Origin: an uncultured Mucilaginibacter sp.
GTDB lineage: Bacteria > Bacteroidota > Bacteroidia > Sphingobacteriales > Sphingobacteriaceae
Direction of reading: 5' to 3'
Length of the DNA stretch: 5,271 bases
Assembly: GCA_946479225.1 (NCBI GenBank)
Contig: CAMLFI010000222.1
Span: 1 to 5,271 of the forward strand
Below, one piece after another: positions 1 through 4,615 of the stretch; position 1 is the first letter of the stretch; every line of letters starts with the position of its first letter. The position numbers and the translations under genes are program-made. Below the pieces are notes generated by a model. The model saw nothing but the letters and a program-made list of their open reading frames with translations. It made no database searches and was not told the origin of the DNA.

Positions 1-564
1 CTTGGTAATTGTATATTTTAGCCCTGAAGCCGTCGTTTTTAATGCCAATTTATTGTCGGCGATATAGCCGGCAGCAATTCCTGCTTCTTGTTCCGCAAGT
101 TTAGCGGCAACGACCCGTTCTTGTTCAAGCGCTTTGTTGCGCTCCGCCATGGCTTCATCTAATGATTGTACCTTTTCAATTTTAACATATATCATCAAAT
201 TGCTTCCCTTCGGAAAAAAAGACGGGCGTTTATCTTCATTCCCTTTAAATATACTGTCAGTAGGTACTTTTATAACAACGCTGTCTTTGTCTGCAAGTAA
301 TGGAAATACGTCCATCAGATCACCATCCGGGGCACATCGCGCCTGAAACGGCCTGCCCACGGTATAAGTGCTCGCCAATACAGAATCCTTTTCGGTTTTC
401 TGTACCATATTAAAGGTAATTATCTGGTCAAGTTTTATCTTTTCGCCGGAATTTTGCGTCACTATGCGGTAGATAGTTCCTTTTGAGGTACGCTTAAAAC
501 CATCCTGAGCGCTGGCACCCAAAGTAAACGCTAACGCAGCTAATATTAAAAAATACTTTTTCAT
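1..564 (-). CDS. FKBP-type peptidyl-prolyl isomerase, secreted (5' part only)
   Basis: Open frame of 188 codons starting at an ATG at 564-562 and running off the left edge without a stop; I translated it by hand. Residues 1-19 form a signal peptide (MKK, hydrophobic core, then ASA before Q20), so signal peptidase I cleavage and a soluble periplasmic protein are expected. Residues about 41-132 are an FKBP-like but non-catalytic domain (conserved DSV, IFKG and YVKIEKV segments). Residues about 134-168 are a charged, alanine-rich helix, and the TASGLKYTITK stretch at 178-188 is the first strand of the C-terminal FKBP domain, which lies outside the window. Its order of parts matches the neighbouring lipoprotein gene at 607-1542, including the shared YIADNKL just before the FKBP domain, so the two are tandem paralogues. 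Assignment as a proline isomerase rests on this homology, because the active-site residues are not visible here. Predicted role: folding or quality control of envelope proteins. Confidence 0.85.
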   Translation of the reverse strand, partial: MKKYFLILAALAFTLGASAQDGFKRTSKGTIYRIVTQNSGEKIKLDQIITFNMVQKTEKDSVLASTYTVGRPFQARCAPDGDLMDVFPLLADKDSVVIKVPTDSIFKGNEDKRPSFFPKGSNLMIYVKIEKVQSLDEAMAERNKALEQERVVAAKLAEQEAGIAAGYIADNKLALKTTASGLKYTITK

Positions 565-567
565 AAT

Positions 568-596
568 AAAAAAGGCCTTCCTGTTAGCGGAAGGCC
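568..596 (-). terminator. Rho-independent terminator between the two FKBP genes
   Basis: Read on the minus strand, GGCCTTCC (596-589), a 7-nt loop, and GGAAGGCC (581-574) form a perfect 8-bp stem, followed at once by six T residues (573-568). It begins 10 nt after the TAA of the upstream lipoprotein gene (609-607). There is no T-tract on the opposite side, so it should act only on minus-strand transcription. The T-run ends 3 nt before the ATG of the downstream FKBP gene, leaving no room for a promoter between terminator and start codon. The downstream gene therefore depends on read-through or on a promoter inside the lipoprotein gene. Confidence 0.85.
576..582 (-). promoter_or_regulatory. Possible ribosome binding site inside a terminator arm
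   Basis: On the minus strand AGGAAGG lies 11 nt upstream of the ATG at 564. It is the only purine-rich Shine-Dalgarno-like motif before that gene. Most of it is also the 3' arm of the terminator hairpin, so hairpin formation would mask it. Bacteroidetes often initiate without a Shine-Dalgarno interaction and the spacing is long, so this is tentative. Confidence 0.3.
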
Positions 597-606
597 ATGC
601 TTATAA

Positions 607-1542
607 TTATTTTTTTGCCGGAACAATATCAATCAGCTCTACATCAAAAACAAGGGCCGCGTTGCCAGGGATCTCCTGATAACCTCTCTCGCCATAACCC
701 AACGCCGATGGGATAATAAATGTTGCCTTGGCACCTTTATTAAGTAGCAGGAAGCCTTGGTTCCAACCTGGTATAACCTGCTCCTGACCACGCGGCTGTC
801 CAACAGGAAAACGAATAGGTTGAAACGGACGCATTTCTATATTCTGTAGCTTGCCTTTTACCGCTTCTTCTTTAATGTTGCTGTCAAACAATTTGCCATT
901 ATTAAGTAATCTGCCAGCGTATTTAACTACAGCCGTGTCGCCTGCGGCCATAAGTGGCCCGGTGCCTGGTTTTGTAATAACATAATATAAACCCGAATCT
1001 GTTTTAGCAGCATTCAGTTTATTATCGGCTATGTACTTTTTGATTTTAGCAGGCTCCTGTTTTTTTATATTGTCAACCTGACCGCGAACGTATGTTGATA
1101 TGGTGCGTTGAAACACTTCGTCAGTAAGCGTGCCTTTAGGTATTACTTTTTCTATTTTCAGATCATAAACAACAAATTTGCTGCTTTTAAAGCTTGGCGG
1201 GCGGGGCTGACCGCCTTTGAAAACACTGTCGGCTACCATTTTTAAGGTAACGCTATCGCCTTCGCCAACTAATTTAAGTCCATCCATCATATCACCCTTA
1301 AATGATGGTTTCTCTACAATTAGATATTGCGACTGTCCGCCATCATAAGAACTATATATTACAGAGTCGGCATCATTTTTTATTACAACAAAAGCCGAAA
1401 CGAAATCGCCTTCTTTTATTTTCGTTGTACTTTTTTCGCTGTGTACATTGTATAGCATGCCGTTGGGGCCTTGTTTAAATCCGCCGTTACAACTTGCAAA
1501 GCCTATAGCCGCAAGCGTTAAAAACATTAAGTTTTTTCTCAT
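607..1542 (-). CDS. FKBP-type peptidyl-prolyl cis-trans isomerase lipoprotein
   Basis: A 311-residue envelope proline isomerase. Residues 1-17 are a lipoprotein signal peptide ending FAS before C18, the expected lipidated cysteine; the -3 residue is F rather than the usual L. I see no acidic or lysine-rich surface-export signal after the cysteine, so a periplasm-facing anchor is most likely. Residues about 41-133 form an FKBP-like domain lacking the active-site residues. Residues about 138-178 are a helical linker ending YIADNKL. Residues about 181-308 are the catalytic FKBP domain with the family's conserved positions: Y208, F219-D220, V256-I257, W260, Y283, I291 and F299. A roughly 20-residue insertion (about 223-243) follows FD. 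The gene starts 2 nt after the stop of the DHH phosphoesterase gene, so the two should be co-transcribed, and a terminator follows it. A GldI-like lipoprotein is an alternative name, but flavobacterial GldI is much shorter, so I withhold a symbol. Confidence 0.93.
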   Translation of the reverse strand: MRKNLMFLTLAAIGFASCNGGFKQGPNGMLYNVHSEKSTTKIKEGDFVSAFVVIKNDADSVIYSSYDGGQSQYLIVEKPSFKGDMMDGLKLVGEGDSVTLKMVADSVFKGGQPRPPSFKSSKFVVYDLKIEKVIPKGTLTDEVFQRTISTYVRGQVDNIKKQEPAKIKKYIADNKLNAAKTDSGLYYVITKPGTGPLMAAGDTAVVKYAGRLLNNGKLFDSNIKEEAVKGKLQNIEMRPFQPIRFPVGQPRGQEQVIPGWNQGFLLLNKGAKATFIIPSALGYGERGYQEIPGNAALVFDVELIDIVPAKK

Positions 1543-1544
1543 TT

Positions 1545-2555
1545 TTATTGAATTAGTAATTTTTTATATTTTGGTAAAATTAATTTGAATTGTTCAACAA
1601 CCTGCTCAATACTATCTGTGGATTGTCCGCCGGCAGCATTGCGGTGCCCTCCGCCATTAAAATAAAGCTTACATATCTCGTTGGCCGGAAAATCGCCTTT
1701 TGAGCGTAATGACATCTTTACTTGATCGTCGCGCTCAACAATGAACGCTGCCAACCTTATACTTGTTATAGAGAGCGCATAATTTACTATTCCCTCGGTG
1801 TCGCCGGTTTGCACATCATAAGCAGCAATGTCCTGTTTTTTAAGCACTATAATTGCTGTATTAAACTCTGGCAAAACTTCTAAACAATTGCTTAAACAAT
1901 GCCCAAGTAGGCGTATGCGATTTTCTGATGCGCTATTGTATACCAGCTCATGTATACGCCAGTTAACCGCGCCTTTGTCAATCAACTCTGCTACAACCCG
2001 ATGAACATCAGCTGTAGTATTCGGCAACCTGAACGATGCAGAATCTGTCATTATTCCGGTATATAAACTGGTTGCCACATCTTTGTTTATGTATTGCTTG
2101 TGTTGCAAAACATTGGCAATAAAATCATAAACCAGTTGGGCGGTAGCGCAGGCATTAATATTCCAGTGGCGATAATCATCAAAATCGGCAGGGTCAAGGT
2201 GATGGTCTATCATTACCTTATAAGCGGCGCTGGCACGTACCAGATCGCCCATTTCATTTATCCTGTCCAGGCTGTTAAAGTCAAGACAAAAAATAATGGC
2301 GGCGTTTTCTATAAGTGTTGCTGATTCTTCGGGCCGGTCAGTATAAACTACAACATCTTCGTTCCCGGGCATCCATGTTAAAAAGTCAGGATAGTCGCTG
2401 GGTGCAATAACATGTGCATGATGGCCTAACTGTATTAAATAATTATATAAACCAAGTGACGACCCAAGGGCATCACCATCAGGTTTATGATGGGTAGTAA
2501 TAACTATTTTTTGAGGCTGACCCAACAGATCAATCAGCGAGCCCGTATTTAACAT
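1545..2555 (-). CDS. nrnA: DHH/DHHA1 phosphoesterase, NrnA-type oligoribonuclease / pAp phosphatase
   Basis: 336-residue cytoplasmic enzyme. By family it degrades 2-5-nt RNA and usually dephosphorylates 3'-phosphoadenosine 5'-phosphate, using Mn2+; which activity dominates here cannot be read from sequence. Numbering from the chosen start, the DHH domain shows THHKPDGDA (21-29, metal ligands H23, D26, D28), LDFN (91-94, D92), the name motif DHH (117-119) and GIMTDSASF (167-175, D171). The DHHA1 substrate-binding domain carries the GGGHRNAAGG loop (301-310). The frame stays open to an ATG at 2633, giving 26 more residues. I chose the ATG at 2555 because family members begin a few residues before the LIDLL...KIVITTHHKPDGD strand, the extra residues look random, and a TAnnTTTG promoter box at 2581-2574 lies inside them. 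It is the first gene of an operon with the FKBP lipoprotein gene, 2 nt downstream. Confidence 0.93.
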   Translation of the reverse strand: MLNTGSLIDLLGQPQKIVITTHHKPDGDALGSSLGLYNYLIQLGHHAHVIAPSDYPDFLTWMPGNEDVVVYTDRPEESATLIENAAIIFCLDFNSLDRINEMGDLVRASAAYKVMIDHHLDPADFDDYRHWNINACATAQLVYDFIANVLQHKQYINKDVATSLYTGIMTDSASFRLPNTTADVHRVVAELIDKGAVNWRIHELVYNSASENRIRLLGHCLSNCLEVLPEFNTAIIVLKKQDIAAYDVQTGDTEGIVNYALSITSIRLAAFIVERDDQVKMSLRSKGDFPANEICKLYFNGGGHRNAAGGQSTDSIEQVVEQFKLILPKYKKLLIQ

Positions 2556-2573
2556 ACTCTTTTTAAAAAGATG

Positions 2574-2604
2574 CAAATCTATGTAAATTAATATGAAAGC
2601 ATAA
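2574..2604 (-). promoter_or_regulatory. Candidate Bacteroidetes promoter for nrnA-fkbp operon
   Basis: On the minus strand TAGATTTG at 2581-2574 matches the Bacteroidetes -7 consensus TAnnTTTG exactly. The -33 position 20 nt upstream reads TTA (2604-2602) instead of TTG, so that half is weak. The box ends 18 nt before the ATG at 2555, implying a short leader of roughly 10-15 nt. Confidence 0.55.
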
Positions 2605-2825
2605 TTATTTAAATTAAAAAGGCCATGTGCCATCCATCCGCATTTGCCTCTTACGCCAATATGTTGTGCGCTTCAATTAATGATGAAAACTAATTCTATG
2701 CTTAAAAAGAAGCTGTGTTTAAAAGCCACGACAATGGCGCATGAATTTTATTAACTTTAATGACAATGGCAATGAAAATTCTAAGAGAGTTTATTTAATA
2801 AATTTGTAAAAAAAGTGTTAATTGC

Positions 2826-2856
2826 TTGTTTATTATGTAAATAACATTTAGTTTTA
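2826..2856 (+). promoter_or_regulatory. Candidate Bacteroidetes promoter for the small membrane ORF
   Basis: TTG at 2826-2828, a 20-nt spacer, then TAGTTTTA at 2849-2856, one mismatch from TAnnTTTG. Spacing is that expected for the Bacteroidetes housekeeping sigma factor. Transcription would start near 2862-2865, leaving a leader of about 45 nt to the ATG at 2909. It would put the alternative ATG at 2867 almost on the start site. Confidence 0.5.
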
Positions 2857-2908
2857 CAATTACTTAGTGTGCCTAAACGCGTGTCAAAAGAGATTAAAAC
2901 ATAAAAAC

Positions 2909-3106
2909 ATGAAATCAGCATATAAACTTGTTAGCCTTTTGTTCGCTGTAATAGCGGTTGTCTTCGTGCATTTGTTGTTTTTTATACACCACCCGCCTGA
3001 AGTTCAACTGGCTTTTTTAACACCAGGTGTAACGTTGGTTGCGTATTCTATTATTCGCGATGAGCTTTATGTAAGGCCAACTGTTAGCCTGCTTAAAGGA
3101 AGATAA
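2909..3106 (+). CDS. Small hydrophobic protein of unknown function
   Basis: A 65-residue ORF that I do not recognise. Residues about 6-27 form a long hydrophobic segment ending in a histidine cluster (H21, H27, H28, then PPE), and residues about 33-49 form a second, weaker hydrophobic stretch. The C-terminal tail is short and basic (KGR). One or two membrane passes are therefore likely. The frame continues upstream to an ATG at 2867, but the 14 extra residues are polar and cysteine/lysine-rich. The ATG at 2909 places lysine-flanked MKSAYK directly before the hydrophobic segment, is preceded by an A-rich leader, and suits the promoter candidate at 2826-2856. It is the only plus-strand gene among the minus-strand genes of the interior, and its last 14 bp overlap the end of the convergent DUF721 gene. 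Coding status is plausible but unproven; it could be a chance ORF antisense to a read-through transcript. Confidence 0.55.
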   Translation: MKSAYKLVSLLFAVIAVVFVHLLFFIHHPPEVQLAFLTPGVTLVAYSIIRDELYVRPTVSLLKGR

Positions 3107-3383
3107 TATCATTTATAAGTTCATCTCCCGCTTCAGCGTTTATCTTTTCTATAATTTGCGCTCGCATCAATAATAATTCATTTTTTATTACAGACGACTC
3201 TATCCGCAGAAACAGCTTTCTTTCGTGGATGTAAAGTTCTTTTGTACGATTAGCCACCGATTTACCTACAAAATTTGGCCAATGTGCTACTACCGCGGTT
3301 TCGTCAAAACGGCGCTTTATCTTATAAACCTTAAGCATCTGCTCAAAAGCTTCTTTTAATGATTTATCGTTTGTTTTACGCAT
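3093..3383 (-). CDS. dciA: DUF721 / DciA-family protein, probable replicative helicase loader
   Basis: 96-residue cytoplasmic protein. The DUF721 pattern is visible: an N-terminal helix (SLKEAFEQMLKVYKI), then W35 with PNFVGKSVANRT (36-47), the strand KLFLRIESS (56-64), the helix ELLLMRAQIIEKIN (69-82) and a terminal hydrophobic strand DIIFL. Length is usual for the short Bacteroidetes form. DciA proteins in other phyla interact with the replicative helicase DnaB and help load it, in bacteria lacking DnaC or DnaI; transfer of that role to this protein is inference from family and context. Its ATG (3383-3381) lies inside the end of recF, with an 8-bp overlap (ATGCGTAA), so translation is probably coupled to recF. 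The 3' end overlaps the convergent small ORF by 14 bp. A weak hairpin without a T-tract follows the stop, so the transcript end is unclear. Confidence 0.82.
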   Translation of the reverse strand: MRKTNDKSLKEAFEQMLKVYKIKRRFDETAVVAHWPNFVGKSVANRTKELYIHERKLFLRIESSVIKNELLLMRAQIIEKINAEAGDELINDIIFL

Positions 3384-4476
3384 CTACTTCGCCTTTTGTA
3401 ATTTTAAACAATTTAACCGGCACATTCATATCCTCAAATATTTGCTTAACCCGATTGTAGCCCGTGTCGGTAATAAATACTTGTCCGAAATTATGATCAG
3501 ACACCATTTGCATTAGCTTTTCAACGCGCTTATCATCCAGTTTATCAAAAATGTCGTCAAGCAGCAACAGTGGTTTAAAACCCTTCGCCTTGTTAAGCAA
3601 TGTGTATTGGGCTAACTTTAAAGCTATCAAAAAAGATTTTTGCTGCCCCTGCGATCCGAACTTCTTTATAGGCATACCATGTATGTGAAAAAGCAGATCG
3701 TCTTTGTGAACGCCGCCGGTAGTGCGCTCAAGTACTTTATCTTTCTCAGAGTTTTTCTTTAGCAAGACGTCAAAGTCTGTCTGTAATAGCTGCGACTCAT
3801 AAACCAATTCTACATATTCTGCTTCGCCGGTTAAAAAGCTATAATGACGGTTAAAAACAGGTGTAAAGGCTTCCATGAAGACTTTCCTTTTTTCAAATAT
3901 CTTTTTTCCGGATGCAATTAGCTGTTCATCAAAAATCTCAAGCAGGCTTTGGTCGTACCGTCCGGTATCCGCAGCCGCTTTAAGCAAGGCATTGCGGTTA
4001 AGCAACACCTTATTATATGCTATTAACTCATCAAGATAGCTATTGTCTGTTTGCGATATAACATTATCAATAAATTTGCGCCTTTCCTCGCTTCCCTCCA
4101 CAATAATACTCACATCATTAGGCGATACCATAACCAACGGCAGCAAACCAATATGCTCTGCCAGGCGTGGGTAGTCCTTCTTGTTTCGCTTAAACTGCTT
4201 TTTTTGATTTCGTTTTACCGAGCAGGCAATAGCTTCGGTCTGCCCGTTACGGCTAAAGGTGCCGGTGATAATGAAAAATTCGGCGTCTTGCTTTATCTGC
4301 TGGCTATCAATAGGGTTAAAATAGCTTTTACATAAGGCCAGGTAATGTATGGCGTCAAGCAGGTTGGTTTTTCCGGCTCCGTTATCACCTAAAAAAGCAT
4401 TTACGCCCTCGCTCAGTGTTAGCCCGGCTTCGGTGTAATTTTTAAAATTGATAACTGAAAGCTGCTGTAAATGCAT
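3376..4476 (-). CDS. recF: DNA replication and repair protein RecF
   Basis: 366-residue SMC/ABC-type ATPase that helps load RecA at single-strand gaps and stalled forks with RecO and RecR. Visible motifs: N-terminal LQQLSVINFKNY strand; Walker A GDNGAGKT (30-37); SPND (118-121) and GSEERRKFID (128-137), both typical of RecF; ABC signature GSQGQQKS (274-281); Walker B LLLLDD (303-308) followed by the D-loop DKLDD (311-315); and TDT (336-338), near the usual position of the switch region. Length is normal and nothing appears missing. The ATG at 4476 fits the family start M-x-L-x-x-L-x-x-x-N-F-K-N-Y and is almost adjacent to a TAnnTTTG promoter box. recF and dciA overlap by 8 bp and form one transcription unit. 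dnaA and dnaN are not in the window, so recF here is outside the classical dnaA-dnaN-recF cluster as far as can be seen. Confidence 0.97.
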   Translation of the reverse strand: MHLQQLSVINFKNYTEAGLTLSEGVNAFLGDNGAGKTNLLDAIHYLALCKSYFNPIDSQQIKQDAEFFIITGTFSRNGQTEAIACSVKRNQKKQFKRNKKDYPRLAEHIGLLPLVMVSPNDVSIIVEGSEERRKFIDNVISQTDNSYLDELIAYNKVLLNRNALLKAAADTGRYDQSLLEIFDEQLIASGKKIFEKRKVFMEAFTPVFNRHYSFLTGEAEYVELVYESQLLQTDFDVLLKKNSEKDKVLERTTGGVHKDDLLFHIHGMPIKKFGSQGQQKSFLIALKLAQYTLLNKAKGFKPLLLLDDIFDKLDDKRVEKLMQMVSDHNFGQVFITDTGYNRVKQIFEDMNVPVKLFKITKGEVDA

Positions 4477-4484
4477 AGAAAGTT

Positions 4485-4514
4485 CAAATTTAGTAATTAC
4501 ATGTGGGCTTTAAA
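4485..4514 (-). promoter_or_regulatory. Candidate Bacteroidetes promoter for recF-dciA
   Basis: On the minus strand TAAATTTG at 4492-4485 matches TAnnTTTG exactly. The -33 zone reads GTTT rather than TTG, so it is weak. Only 8 nt separate the box from the recF ATG at 4476. Transcription would start within a few nucleotides of the start codon, suggesting a leaderless or nearly leaderless mRNA. Confidence 0.5.
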
Positions 4515-4562
4515 CACTTTACAGCGCTTAAAAGCATGCCGTATACATAAAATAAAATGCTA

Positions 4563-4593
4563 TTGCTAAACCTTTTTAAAAAGTGTAGTTTTG
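4563..4593 (+). promoter_or_regulatory. Bacteroidetes consensus promoter for the TPR gene
   Basis: TTG at 4563-4565, a 20-nt spacer, then TAGTTTTG at 4586-4593, an exact TAnnTTTG. This is the best promoter match in the window in both halves and spacing. It lies 22 nt before the ATG at 4616, so the leader is about 15 nt. It is divergent from the recF promoter, with about 48 bp between their -33 zones. Confidence 0.72.
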
Positions 4594-4615
4594 CAACCTT
4601 TAATTTAGAATAGCA

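Larger units (their letters stand above)
2556..2908. other. Non-coding divergent spacer between nrnA and the small membrane ORF
   Basis: 353 bp with no supportable gene. It contains the nrnA promoter candidate at the left and the plus-strand promoter candidate at 2826-2856. The part from about 2740 to 2860 is very A/T-rich. GACAATGGC occurs twice (2730-2738 and 2762-2770), each copy followed by a related ATGAA-containing stretch. A second exact TAnnTTTG (TAAATTTG, 2799-2806) occurs on the plus strand but has no TTG at the proper distance. The only short frame noted, at 2698-2754 (18 codons), has no supporting signal. I see no tRNA, riboswitch or terminator in it. Confidence 0.6.

Noticed and set aside
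134..346. Plus-strand open frame of 70 codons
   Set aside because: It lies wholly antisense to the FKBP gene at 1-564, which has a signal peptide and homology; no recognisable domain.
2094..2324. Plus-strand open frame of 76 codons
   Set aside because: Antisense to the conserved DHH motif region of nrnA; a shadow of the real gene.
2698..2754. 18-codon ORF in the nrnA upstream spacer
   Set aside because: Too short, no promoter box at the right distance, no signal or membrane segment; expected by chance.
2799..2806. Exact TAnnTTTG (TAAATTTG) on the plus strand as a promoter for the small ORF
   Set aside because: No TTG about 20 nt upstream and it would leave a leader near 100 nt; the TTG-N20-TAGTTTTA pair at 2826-2856 fits better.
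2830..2844. Short palindrome TTATT/AATAA within the small-ORF promoter spacer as an operator
   Set aside because: Only 5 A/T pairs in a very A/T-rich stretch; expected by chance.
581..3088. Shared CTGTTAGC at 581-588 and 3081-3088, near AAGGCC in both places, considered as a dispersed repeat
   Set aside because: Only 8 identical bases, with different flanks and different contexts (terminator loop versus coding sequence).
3074..3090. Stem-loop just after the dciA stop (minus strand, 7 bp with a G-U pair, 3-nt loop) considered as a terminator
   Set aside because: No T-tract follows on the minus strand, and the sequence is coding for the small plus-strand ORF; probably incidental.
4051..4335. 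Plus-strand open frame of 94 codons
   Set aside because: Antisense to the recF N-terminal half; no promoter box or recognisable protein features.
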